Assembly (NCBI GenBank): GCA_016186795.1
Contig: JACPKY010000002.1
Location: 197,814-261,813, forward strand
Source of the DNA: Candidatus Gottesmanbacteria bacterium
Lineage (GTDB): Bacteria; Patescibacteria; Microgenomatia; 2-02-FULL-39-11
DNA length: 64,000 nt
Reading direction: 5' to 3'
Under the pieces are notes generated by a model. The model ran no database searches and was not told where the DNA came from. It was given only the letters and a program-made list of their open reading frames with translations. A program made the translations under genes and the position numbers. Below, piece after piece: positions 51,289-59,966 of the stretch (within the stretch, counting starts at the first letter, position 1; the number at the start of each line of letters is the position of its first letter).

Positions 51289-52293
51289 TTAGTTGAGTAT
51301 TTCTGCGAGCCCCCCAATTTCTAGAGCTTCTTTAATTTCCCTGGCTATTCTTCTTCCTGTACTCATAGGCTTATCAAAATGATAATCAGAATAAGTTGAA
51401 CCCTGAGAAAACAGATTTGTACCAGCAACAATCCGGCAGGAAATTTCCATGACATAAAATTCAAGATCATTGGTTACTATAGTTTCTATACAAAAAGGTC
51501 CATAAAGACCTCGTGGTGGAATTATTTTTTGTGAAGTTTTTATCACTGATTCGGCCATATTATAAGCTTCGGGAAGAAGTGATTCTCTGATAACAATAGG
51601 AAAGTTTCCGGCTACAGTATAGGATGGTTCAAGATCTAAATCTTCTTGGAATTTGTGAGGTAGTCTACCTAGACCATCGACATTAGTTTCATACCTGCGA
51701 TCAACACCCAATAGCTCTACCTGCTTGGATAGGGGAGAATAAAAAAACTGTAAATAAATAGGTATTCCTATAATATATTCCTGGATAATAAATTCTTTTA
51801 TATTTATTTTTTCGATCTTTTTGGCAAAGTCATTTTTATTTTTCGCTACAAAATATCCGCTTCCGCCAAGGGCACCATAAAATTTGACTATAACTAGTCG
51901 GTCTATATCCTCAGGGTTTTTATATAATTTAGGCAAACGAATACCGGCTTTTTCTAACCATTCTCTTTGCTTTAACCTATCACCTTCCCAAGAAAGTACT
52001 TTTTTGTTGCCATAATGCAGCAATTTTAATTTATTATCATAGTCATTTCCCAAATAAGCAACAAATGAACCATGGGGAATAATTATGACATTTCTTTTTT
52101 TTAAATTATTTTGGATATTATATAAATCTTGATAAGTGGGAATTGTCAAAACTTCGTCGATAAAAGAAAACCTTTGATAAAAGGAGTTTTTCTTTGGGGT
52201 GGCAATAGCCAATGTACTAAATCCTTCATCTTTGGCTCCTTTGAGTATCTGGAGACAAGAATGAGATGCAAGTGTGGCAATAGTGTATTTCAT
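51289..52293 (-). CDS. purP: PurP, 5-formaminoimidazole-4-carboxamide ribotide synthetase
   Basis: PurP makes FAICAR from AICAR, formate and ATP, replacing the folate-dependent transformylase half of PurH. The 334-residue protein has YTIATLASHSCLQILKGAK, IIPHGSFVAYLG, KFYGALGGSGYFVA, PRGLYGPFCIETI and MEISCRIVAGTNLF, the canonical archaeal PurP pattern. The start is ATG 52293, overlapping the M20 peptidase stop (TGATG). The enzyme is mainly archaeal, so its presence beside folate-dependent PurN is a mixed design. Confidence 0.88.
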   Translation of the reverse strand: MKYTIATLASHSCLQILKGAKDEGFSTLAIATPKKNSFYQRFSFIDEVLTIPTYQDLYNIQNNLKKRNVIIIPHGSFVAYLGNDYDNKLKLLHYGNKKVLSWEGDRLKQREWLEKAGIRLPKLYKNPEDIDRLVIVKFYGALGGSGYFVAKNKNDFAKKIEKINIKEFIIQEYIIGIPIYLQFFYSPLSKQVELLGVDRRYETNVDGLGRLPHKFQEDLDLEPSYTVAGNFPIVIRESLLPEAYNMAESVIKTSQKIIPPRGLYGPFCIETIVTNDLEFYVMEISCRIVAGTNLFSQGSTYSDYHFDKPMSTGRRIAREIKEALEIGGLAEILN

Positions 52294-53606
52294 CAATTTT
52301 TTATGAAATTCATTTCAGCCAAAAGTTTAGTAATAAACCTTATTCCTTCAAGTCCTGCTTTTTTTACATAAGTTTCATTTACTCCATGAGTCATGCGTGG
52401 AGGAATGAGGTCTTTCTGTGATCGACTCCCCGGACCCATGGTAATTGGTATAAAGCTCTTCTTTATTTCGGTGTTGATGCAACTATAAATTTTCCCGGTG
52501 TCTGTTGAACCTGGATTAATTTCAAAGCGAAGTTGTAAAGAATTGGCTTGTATTTTTTTCATTTTTTGGTAAATTTCATCGTTTAATAGTTGTTTTTTTA
52601 TGCTATAACCGTTGTCAATCTTTTTAACAAATTTGTAATTAATGCGATGTTTATTTAATTCATCGATAAGATTATCAATATGTTTCATTGTTCGTAGATC
52701 AAAAATCGCTTTATGCTTAGTGGCTTTTAAGGTTTTGGTTTTGTAAACAATTTTTGGTACGTTGCTCACTCCTTGTGGACTTCCCGCTTTTATAAGCTGA
52801 TTATTGGAGAATTTTGTAGTAAGGAATTGATAAATTAAATTTCCCTCTCTTCTAACTGTGGCGGCGTGACCACCGATTTGTTCAAACATTTCCCATTGGA
52901 TATTGGACTTATCAGGCACAGGAATAATACTTGTAGGATTCCACAAATTAATATCATTATATAAAAACTTTTTTAGTGTTTCTAGCTGTCCAATAACTTC
53001 CATTCCGAAGGCTCCATTTTCTCCATAATTTATATACAGAGTAGGTGGAGTTGTTGTTTTTATATTATTTTCTAATGTAATAAGATACGTCTTCGATCCC
53101 AAGGGTAGTTGGTTACCTAATTGGGTGCCAATTTCTTGAGCAGAAATACCGCCTTGCTCCTCACGGCTAGAAATCGTAAACAAAATATTGGAAGTACGAG
53201 GGTAATATGCTGCTAGTAGATGAGCTAATAATAGCTGATAAGCCACACCTGCTTTGTCATCATTTACACCTCTTCCAACTATAGTTTTAGCATCCTCATA
53301 GGGATGAAATGGATCAAATTGTTTGTGCCATTCTTTTTTTTCGGCATGAACTGTGTCGATATGTGATGATAAATAAACAATTGGTCTTGAGGGGTTAATT
53401 TTTTTACTAATCCCGATAAGATTTTGGGTTTGGTCAAAGTAAAATCTATATTCTTGTAGTTGCTGCTCGAACTCCTGTTTGCAAAATTTGAGCGCTTTGA
53501 TAATACCCTTTTTGTTTGAATAAACAGTATTTATAGACACTAAGCGTTTTAATAGAGATAAATAATTTCCATAGCTAGATGTGATATGGTTGTCTATTCC
53601 CTTCAT
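52293..53606 (-). CDS. M20/M25/M40-family metallopeptidase-like protein
   Basis: The 437-residue protein has the M20 metal-site motifs in order: SSHIDTVHA (His, Asp), GRGVNDDKAGVAYQLL (bridging Asp), ISSREEQGG (catalytic Glu-Glu), NPGSTDTG and TMGPGS with THGVNE (C-terminal His). It also has the inserted dimerisation domain. Members are aminoacylases, carboxypeptidases or amide hydrolases. It sits between purD/M (4 bases upstream) and purP inside the purine operon. That suggests either a house-cleaning amidase for purine intermediates or a hitch-hiking peptidase; no direct evidence favours either. Confidence 0.85.
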   Translation of the reverse strand: MKGIDNHITSSYGNYLSLLKRLVSINTVYSNKKGIIKALKFCKQEFEQQLQEYRFYFDQTQNLIGISKKINPSRPIVYLSSHIDTVHAEKKEWHKQFDPFHPYEDAKTIVGRGVNDDKAGVAYQLLLAHLLAAYYPRTSNILFTISSREEQGGISAQEIGTQLGNQLPLGSKTYLITLENNIKTTTPPTLYINYGENGAFGMEVIGQLETLKKFLYNDINLWNPTSIIPVPDKSNIQWEMFEQIGGHAATVRREGNLIYQFLTTKFSNNQLIKAGSPQGVSNVPKIVYKTKTLKATKHKAIFDLRTMKHIDNLIDELNKHRINYKFVKKIDNGYSIKKQLLNDEIYQKMKKIQANSLQLRFEINPGSTDTGKIYSCINTEIKKSFIPITMGPGSRSQKDLIPPRMTHGVNETYVKKAGLEGIRFITKLLAEMNFIKN

Positions 53607-53610
53607 ATTT

Positions 53611-55992
53611 TTAACGTATTTTATATGTTTCAGAATTGTAAATTATTTTTTTCTGATCAATAAGTACTTTTCTTGGGCCTTTCGCAACATATCCAGCTTC
53701 CAATCCCTGAAAGCTATTTTTCTTTATAATCGAAAGTGCTTTTGGAACTTCTTTTTTATCTAAAAATAACGCGTAGTCCATACCCATATTATATGTTTGA
53801 TACATCTCGTAATCTGAAAGGTTAGCATGCTTTTGGATAAATAAAAAAACTTCTTGAGGTTGAAATATTTTTTCGATAATATAGGAAAAATTCTGCTTGG
53901 CGCGCATGAGCTTTCGAAGTCCATGACCAGTGATATTGACAATGTAATGAATATCAATTCCACCAAGGAAAAGCTTTTGAATAAGATGGGAATATATGTG
54001 CGATTTTTGTAAAACTTCTTCGCCAAAAAGTTTTCCATTTGGAAGTTTTGTGGCATAACGTTTGGGAAGTTTCTCTGCAATTTTTCGAATTAGAGAAATC
54101 CCATTCGCATTTGGGCCATTACTTTTTAGGAAAATAATTCGATCGTTCGCTTTTAGTCTATCGTCAGTGATAAGTCGCTTTTTTGGCACAATAATTCCAA
54201 CTACTGAACCTCCCAAATCTGCAGTATCTTTCGTAATAATTCCTTTGAGAGTCGGTGTCTCCCCTCCGCCCCATGTGCACCCTGCTTCAATGCATGCGTT
54301 TTTCCATCCAGTGACAAAATCGAACAATCTTTGCCTGTTTTGCAACCATGAATTATCCTCAATGGCCCAGTATGCCGAGCAAACAAGTGGTTTTGCTCCC
54401 ACAGTAGAAATGTCGTTTACAAAGGTTGCAACTGTATCATGGGCAATAACATCGTAATAGGTCTTTCCGGTAATTTTGTGCGTTTCATCTGCCACAAGAT
54501 TTTTTGTTCCCAAGCACTCCAGCACAGTTGCCATATAGACGTCACCTTGTTCCCACACAAATGCGGAAGAACCGCGTGTTGAGGAAACTTCGGAAAAACC
54601 AGAATTTTTCAACTGCAATGCTGTTTCTGCCGCAGCCTTCTGACTAAGCCTCAAAATCGGATCTTTTGTGTCATAGTTATCACCAACCTGAGAATACGTC
54701 ACCGCAAAATTCTTTTTTCGAATGAGGCCTTTTTTTCCTATGTCGTGTCTGTAGTGCATACCAGGAAAATAAATCTTTCCTTTCCCAATATTCAAATAAG
54801 CCTTTTCTATAGCTGCATTCAATGTGTTCCCAACCGCTGTTACTGAAATCACTCTTCCGCCCGAAGAGACAACACGTTCACCACGTATTGTTGTTGCCGA
54901 GTGGAAAATATGCACATCAGATACATTGTTGACTTTATCAAGTCCAACAAGTACGCTCCCTTTCTTAAAATTACCCGGATACCCATCGGATGCTAGTACC
55001 ACACATACCGCAAATCCGGGATTCCAGGAAAGTTTAAGATTTTGTACCTTTTTCTGCTTTATTGCCAAGAGGATCTCAAGAAGGTCGGTTTTAAGAAGCG
55101 TTAAGACTGGTTGAGTTTCTGGGTCTCCGAAACGGCAATTAAACTCCAATACTTTGGGACCTTCTCTTGTTATGATTAGCCCCGGATAAAGAATCCCTTC
55201 ATAGGGAATTCTCTCCTTTTTCATACCAGCAATTATTGGCTTGACTATTTCTCTTTCGATTTTCAGAATCATTTTTTCGTCAACAAATGGAACTGGAGCA
55301 TACGCACCCATCCCTCCAGTATTTGGTCCACGATCACCGTCGAATATCCGCTTATGATCTTGAGAAGGAATAAATGAAACGAAGTCTTTCCCATCCGATG
55401 CCACCATGAATGATATTTCTTTCCCTTCTAAATACTCCTCGATTACTACTTCGTTTCCAGATGATCCAAATATTTTTTTTACCATAATGTCTTTCAAGAA
55501 TTTAATCGCCTCGCTTTTTGTTTTGGCCACCAATACCCCCTTCCCTGCCGCATGACCGCTTGCTTTTATAACAAGCGGGTACGCGTGGTCTCTTAGGTAA
55601 TTTTTGGCATCTTTGAAACTGCGAAAAGATTTATACTGTGCAGTTGGGATGTTATACTTTTCCATAATCTTTTTGGCAAAAGCCTTGGATCCTTCAAGAC
55701 GAGCTGCTTTCTTTGTTGGCCCAATGATCGAAAGGTTATTTTTTTGGAAAAGATCAACAATTCCCTCAATAAGAGGAGCTTCCGGACCGACAAATGTCAG
55801 ATCAATCTTTTTCGATTTCGCAAACTGAACTAATTTTTGTTTTTGTGATACGGGAATCGGAATGTTCTGGCTAAGGATCGAAGTTCCAGGACTACCAGGC
55901 GCACAGTAAAGTTTGGTTACATGCTTCGATTGCGATAATTTCCAAACAATTGCATGCTCTCTTCCTCCTGAACCAATAACAAGGACTTTCAT
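53611..55992 (-). CDS. purDM: PurD-PurM fusion: GAR synthetase / AIR synthetase
   Basis: The first ~425 residues are PurD: VIGSGGREHAIVWKLS, FVGPEAPLIEGIVD, VIEEYLEGKEISFMV, GPNTGGMGAYAPVP and VLEFNCRFGDPETQ. From about residue 430 a PurM-type domain follows: YDTKDPILRL, AHDTVATFVNDISTVGAKPL, WGGGETPTLKGII, IVNITGHGLRKLMR and QTYNMGMDYAL. The order is that of yeast Ade5,7. Together they perform steps 2 and 5 of purine synthesis. The PurM half departs from bacterial PurM at several motifs. Its ATG overlaps the purN stop (ATGA). Confidence 0.9.
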   Translation of the reverse strand: MKVLVIGSGGREHAIVWKLSQSKHVTKLYCAPGSPGTSILSQNIPIPVSQKQKLVQFAKSKKIDLTFVGPEAPLIEGIVDLFQKNNLSIIGPTKKAARLEGSKAFAKKIMEKYNIPTAQYKSFRSFKDAKNYLRDHAYPLVIKASGHAAGKGVLVAKTKSEAIKFLKDIMVKKIFGSSGNEVVIEEYLEGKEISFMVASDGKDFVSFIPSQDHKRIFDGDRGPNTGGMGAYAPVPFVDEKMILKIEREIVKPIIAGMKKERIPYEGILYPGLIITREGPKVLEFNCRFGDPETQPVLTLLKTDLLEILLAIKQKKVQNLKLSWNPGFAVCVVLASDGYPGNFKKGSVLVGLDKVNNVSDVHIFHSATTIRGERVVSSGGRVISVTAVGNTLNAAIEKAYLNIGKGKIYFPGMHYRHDIGKKGLIRKKNFAVTYSQVGDNYDTKDPILRLSQKAAAETALQLKNSGFSEVSSTRGSSAFVWEQGDVYMATVLECLGTKNLVADETHKITGKTYYDVIAHDTVATFVNDISTVGAKPLVCSAYWAIEDNSWLQNRQRLFDFVTGWKNACIEAGCTWGGGETPTLKGIITKDTADLGGSVVGIIVPKKRLITDDRLKANDRIIFLKSNGPNANGISLIRKIAEKLPKRYATKLPNGKLFGEEVLQKSHIYSHLIQKLFLGGIDIHYIVNITGHGLRKLMRAKQNFSYIIEKIFQPQEVFLFIQKHANLSDYEMYQTYNMGMDYALFLDKKEVPKALSIIKKNSFQGLEAGYVAKGPRKVLIDQKKIIYNSETYKIR

Positions 55993-56693
55993 AGAAAATG
56001 GGTGCCTTTTGAAATAATCACCTTTCCTCTTCTTACCATTAGCTTCCCTTCACAAAAAAGGGAAATAGCTTCTGGAAGAATTAGATGTTCACGTTTTTTC
56101 ATTCGGGCATAAAGAGAATCTACAGTATCTCTTGGTAAAATTGGGACCTCGCCTCGCAAAATGACAGGCCCCTCATCTACCTTTTCGGTAATGAAGTGAA
56201 CAGTCGATCCTGTAACTGGGAAGTTGTGATCAAGCGCATATTTTACCGCATGATTCGTATGGAGACCCCGAATTGCCAATACCTTCTCTCCGCCTACAAG
56301 TGTAATCCACTTCTTCTTACCATCTGGCAGGAGTCCTGGATGAAGGTTTATGACTTTATTCGAAAAATACCGAAGAAAGTATTTTGATACGATAAGCATC
56401 CAGCCGGCAAGGACTACTAAATCCACGTGATACTCATCTTTTAGCATTTTCCCTAAATCATGATCATACTGAAAACGGGTTTTTCCTTCTCGAAGATAAT
56501 GGGAAAGGTCAAAAATAACTGTGGGGAATTTATATTTTCTTGCCCGTACCAATCCGTATGCATCAGATTCATTGGAAACCACAACAACAATTTCTGCATT
56601 CTTCACTCTTCCGGTCTTTATTGAGCGAATGATTGCTTCAAGATTGGATCCTGTACCCTTGTTGGATAGCAAAACCGCAATCTTTTTCTTCAT
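55989..56693 (-). CDS. purN: Phosphoribosylglycinamide formyltransferase (10-formyl-THF dependent)
   Basis: PurN formylates GAR. The 234-residue protein has VLLSNKGTGSNLEAIIRSI, VVLAGWMLIVSKYFL, the catalytic Asn and His in VINLHPGLLPDG, and GSTVHFITEKVDEGPVI with the catalytic Asp. An insert of about 15 residues after the LHPGLLP motif makes it longer than the usual ~200-215. The start is ATG 56693, 1 base after the glyA stop. Placed directly before purDM, it gives the gene order PurN-PurD-PurM; animals fuse the same three activities as GART. Confidence 0.9.
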   Translation of the reverse strand: MKKKIAVLLSNKGTGSNLEAIIRSIKTGRVKNAEIVVVVSNESDAYGLVRARKYKFPTVIFDLSHYLREGKTRFQYDHDLGKMLKDEYHVDLVVLAGWMLIVSKYFLRYFSNKVINLHPGLLPDGKKKWITLVGGEKVLAIRGLHTNHAVKYALDHNFPVTGSTVHFITEKVDEGPVILRGEVPILPRDTVDSLYARMKKREHLILPEAISLFCEGKLMVRRGKVIISKGTHFL

Positions 56694-56694
56694 T

Positions 56695-58032
56695 TCACAT
56701 TTTAAATATCGGAAACTTTGATGCGAATAATCGGACCTCACGCCGAATTTTTAGTAAAGTCCTATCACGGTGCACTTTTTTCTTGAAATTATCCATATAC
56801 GGTTTTCGCTCTTCTCGCTTTGAGGGAAGCGAAAATAATCGAACAGCCTCAAGAGAGCGGGAAATCCAGTCTGCAACTTTTATCATGTCTTTAGCTTTGA
56901 GACCACGAGTCGTTAATGCCGGAGTTCCAAGTCGAATACCAGATGGATAAAAGGGCGACGAAGGCTCTCCGGGAATTGTGTTTTTGTTGACAGTAATGCC
57001 CGCCACTTCCAGCGCATACTGGGCAAAATATCCCCCTCCGGAACCATAGAGGGGAATCAGATCCACAAGAAGCATATGATTTTGCGTCCCATTCCCTACG
57101 AGCTTTATACCACGTTTGAGAAGGGAAGCTGCAAGTGTTTTGGCATTTATAACAATTTGCTTCCCATATTTGCGGAAGGCGGGAGTTTGAGCTTCGCGAA
57201 GGGCAATAGCAATTGCAGCTGTTGTGTGATCATGCGGACCACCCTGCAGCCCTGGAAATACGGCTTTATCAATTCTATCGGCTAAATCTGCATCTTTCTG
57301 AAGACCTTTTTTTGTCACCATAATCATCGCTCCCCTCGGACCACGGAGCGTTTTGTGTGTCGTTGTCGTCACAATATGTGCATATGAAACGGGTGAAAGA
57401 TGAACTTTGGCAACAACAAGCCCCGCAACATGAGCTATATCGGCAGCCAAATATGCCCCATATGTTGCTGCAAGATCTGCAAATTTACGAAACGGGAACT
57501 CATAGACATACGCTGTAGCTCCTACCCATATAAGTTTTGGTTTGTGCTTTTTTATGAGCATTTCAAGTTCAGTGAAATCTATTTGTCCAGTTTTATCAAC
57601 ATGATAGAGAACCGGGTTATAAAAAATTCCTGTCGCCGAGACATTCCATCCGTGAGTTAAATGTCCACCATGAGTAAGGTCTAAACCCATCACCGTATCA
57701 CCAGGTTTGCACGTTGCCAGATAGACAGCAAGATTTGCTGGAGAGCCAGAATATGGTTGGACATTTACATGAGGAACACCAAAAAGCTTTTGCGCCCGAG
57801 ACATTGCAAGCATTTCTATCTCATCGATATACTCATTTCCACCATAATACCGTTTTTTGGGAAACCCCTCTGAGTACTTGTTGGTGAGTATCGATCCCAT
57901 AGCCTCAAGAACTGAGGATGATACGTAATTTTCAGAAGGTATCATTTCTAACCCTTCAATTTGCCGTTTTTCCTCAAGTTTCATAAAATGGGCAAGTTTC
58001 TGGTCTGAGCGGGTAATATTTCTGATATTCAT
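56695..58032 (-). CDS. glyA: Serine hydroxymethyltransferase
   Basis: GlyA makes glycine and 5,10-methylene-THF from serine, feeding both PurD (glycine) and PurN (formyl-THF). The 445-residue PLP enzyme has LEMIPSENYVSSSVLEAMGS, NKYSEGFPKKRYYGG, GDTVMGLDLTHGGHLTHG, YLAADIAHVAGLVVA and the PLP-Lys motif TTTTHKTLRGPRG. The start is ATG 58032, with GGAGG 8 bases upstream. Reading from 58050 would translate the ribosome-binding site as Lys-Gly-Gly. A slightly long C-terminus is the only oddity. Confidence 0.95.
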   Translation of the reverse strand: MNIRNITRSDQKLAHFMKLEEKRQIEGLEMIPSENYVSSSVLEAMGSILTNKYSEGFPKKRYYGGNEYIDEIEMLAMSRAQKLFGVPHVNVQPYSGSPANLAVYLATCKPGDTVMGLDLTHGGHLTHGWNVSATGIFYNPVLYHVDKTGQIDFTELEMLIKKHKPKLIWVGATAYVYEFPFRKFADLAATYGAYLAADIAHVAGLVVAKVHLSPVSYAHIVTTTTHKTLRGPRGAMIMVTKKGLQKDADLADRIDKAVFPGLQGGPHDHTTAAIAIALREAQTPAFRKYGKQIVINAKTLAASLLKRGIKLVGNGTQNHMLLVDLIPLYGSGGGYFAQYALEVAGITVNKNTIPGEPSSPFYPSGIRLGTPALTTRGLKAKDMIKVADWISRSLEAVRLFSLPSKREERKPYMDNFKKKVHRDRTLLKIRREVRLFASKFPIFKM

Positions 58033-58059
58033 GTAACTGCCTCCTTTCATATATGTCAG

Positions 58060-59484
58060 CTAGCAAACATTTTCTAATATATTCTTACTAAAACCATAAT
58101 TTACCTTCATTGGATATTTCCCAGAAAAACATGCTGTGCACAAACGTGATGCCTTAAGCTTAGAAGCTTTGATTAGACCTTTGAGGCTTAAAAAGCGTAA
58201 GGAGTCCGATCCTATAAAGGAATTAATTGCCGAGATTTTCCTGTGAGATGCGATGAGATGTTTCCGATTCGGAGTATCAACACCGAAATAACACGAATGT
58301 CGAACTGGGGGAGAACAAATGCGTATATGGACCTCGCGCGCACCGCATTTTCTCAAAACCTCAACAATTTTTTTCATGGTTGTACCACGAACAATTGAGT
58401 CATCAACGACAATTAATCTTTTGCCAAAGACAATTTTTTTCATCGGATTGAACTTCGCCTTGACCCCCTGTTCGCGGATATGCTGCTCGGGAGCAATGAA
58501 TGTTCTTCCGATGTATCTATTTTTGATCAGTACTTCACCGAAGGGAATTCCAGATGCTTGAGAATAGCCAAGGGCAGCGGACGTCCCAGAATCAGGAACG
58601 GCGACAACGAGATCTCCTGCAACAGGTGCTTCATGGGCAAGTATCTTTCCACTTCGTTGTCTGACTTCATGTACGAGCACATCATTCAGCAAGCTATCTG
58701 GACGGGCAAGATAGACATACTCAAAGAGACAAAATTTTAGCGGCTTCTTACCGATCATTCCAATGGTTGTTAGCCCACTAGAATCAATTGAAATTACCTC
58801 ACCATTTCCGACATCTCGAATATAATTTGCCCCGATTGTATCAAGTGCACATGTTTCAGAAGCAACAACATAATACCCGTTTAATTTCCCAATAACAAGA
58901 GGTCGAATACCCCATGGATCACGAAAGGCGAAAAGTTTATTCTTTGTTACTGCAATAATACTATATGCGCCAATAAAATCTTTCGAAGCTGCTAAGATTT
59001 TTTCTTCCCAACTGGGCTTTGGGTTGTGGAAAATTGATAACGCCAATACCTCCGTATCGCTTGTTGAAAATCGTTTAACCCCAACGAGTTTTTTTGCAAG
59101 AAGGTCGGCATTGACAATATTTCCGTTATGCGCTACGGCAAAAAAGTTCCCATTTCCCGGGATAATAACAGGTTGAGTATTTTGCGGCGTATTTCCGCCT
59201 GTTGTTGAATATCGGTTATGACCAACCGCAATAAATCCTTGCAGTTTTGAGAGATTTTCCTCATTGAAGACTGAGGTAACTAAACCCATATGTCGGATGC
59301 TTCGAAGTTTCTGGCCATCCGATACTGCAATTCCTGCACCTTCTTGCCCACGGTGTTGGAGACTATGAAGAGCATAATAGGTAATTTTTGCCACCTCAGT
59401 ATCTGGAGCGTAAATTCCGAATACGCCACATTGATCGTGCAAAGTTTCCTTGTATTTATATCGAGCAATGTCAACAGGTTGCAT
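58060..59484 (-). CDS. purF: Amidophosphoribosyltransferase
   Basis: PurF makes phosphoribosylamine from PRPP and glutamine, the committed step of purine synthesis. The 474-residue protein has an Ntn glutaminase whose nucleophile is Cys19 (HDQCGVFGIY). The first 18 residues should be an autocleaved propeptide. PRPP binding is by VVDDSIVRGTTMKKIV. Cys residues in RICSPPVRHSCYFG and RLCTACFSG suggest the oxygen-sensitive 4Fe-4S cluster of Bacillus-type PurF. The start is ATG 59484, 7 bases after purE; a TTG at 59520 would overlap purE by 29 bases. Confidence 0.93.
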   Translation of the reverse strand: MQPVDIARYKYKETLHDQCGVFGIYAPDTEVAKITYYALHSLQHRGQEGAGIAVSDGQKLRSIRHMGLVTSVFNEENLSKLQGFIAVGHNRYSTTGGNTPQNTQPVIIPGNGNFFAVAHNGNIVNADLLAKKLVGVKRFSTSDTEVLALSIFHNPKPSWEEKILAASKDFIGAYSIIAVTKNKLFAFRDPWGIRPLVIGKLNGYYVVASETCALDTIGANYIRDVGNGEVISIDSSGLTTIGMIGKKPLKFCLFEYVYLARPDSLLNDVLVHEVRQRSGKILAHEAPVAGDLVVAVPDSGTSAALGYSQASGIPFGEVLIKNRYIGRTFIAPEQHIREQGVKAKFNPMKKIVFGKRLIVVDDSIVRGTTMKKIVEVLRKCGAREVHIRICSPPVRHSCYFGVDTPNRKHLIASHRKISAINSFIGSDSLRFLSLKGLIKASKLKASRLCTACFSGKYPMKVNYGFSKNILENVC

Positions 59485-59491
59485 CAGCTTT

Positions 59492-59959
59492 TCATCCAAG
59501 AGCTTTCTGGCTACCGACAATTTTCTTTTTTATACGCTTTTGATATTTAGTGACTTTCTTTGTAAGTTCTGCGCTTCCGAGAGCTAACATTTTCGAGGCA
59601 GCAAGTGCAGCTTGCTCCGGTTCAAGAACTGTTACAGGGGAAACACCCGAAGGCATCCGAAGGCTTGATAGAATATCAAGTCCTGCATACTTCTCACTAT
59701 ATGGTGGGCAGTTGATAACAGGGTGAACAACGTGAGCATCAACAAATCCACCAAGCGCATTTGAGCCTCCTGCAATGCAAATATAAACCAATGGTTTATT
59801 TTGCTTTTCGTATTTTCTGACAATCTCAAGTAAGTATTCGGGAGTTTTATGAGCCGAGGCAATATGGGTATGATGCGAAACGCCAAATTCTTGAAGAACT
59901 CCTGTGATTTTCTGTGCCCATTGGCGGTCTTTCTCTGATCCAAGTAATAACACAACCAT
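59492..59959 (-). CDS. purE: PurE, AIR carboxylase (class II type)
   Basis: The 155-residue protein has MVVLLLGSEKDRQW, IASAHKTPEYLLE, YICIAGGSNALGGFVDAHVV and PVINCPPYSEKYAGLDILSS with LRMPSGVSPVTVL. The CPP and LRxPSG segments match the AIR-carboxylase half of animal PAICS, that is class II PurE, which carboxylates AIR with CO2 directly. They do not match the class I mutase, which has AGGAAHLPG and needs PurK. No purK is seen here, in agreement. The start ATG 59959 lies 7 bases after the purC stop. Confidence 0.88.
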   Translation of the reverse strand: MVVLLLGSEKDRQWAQKITGVLQEFGVSHHTHIASAHKTPEYLLEIVRKYEKQNKPLVYICIAGGSNALGGFVDAHVVHPVINCPPYSEKYAGLDILSSLRMPSGVSPVTVLEPEQAALAASKMLALGSAELTKKVTKYQKRIKKKIVGSQKALG

Positions 59960-59966
59960 AGAACTT

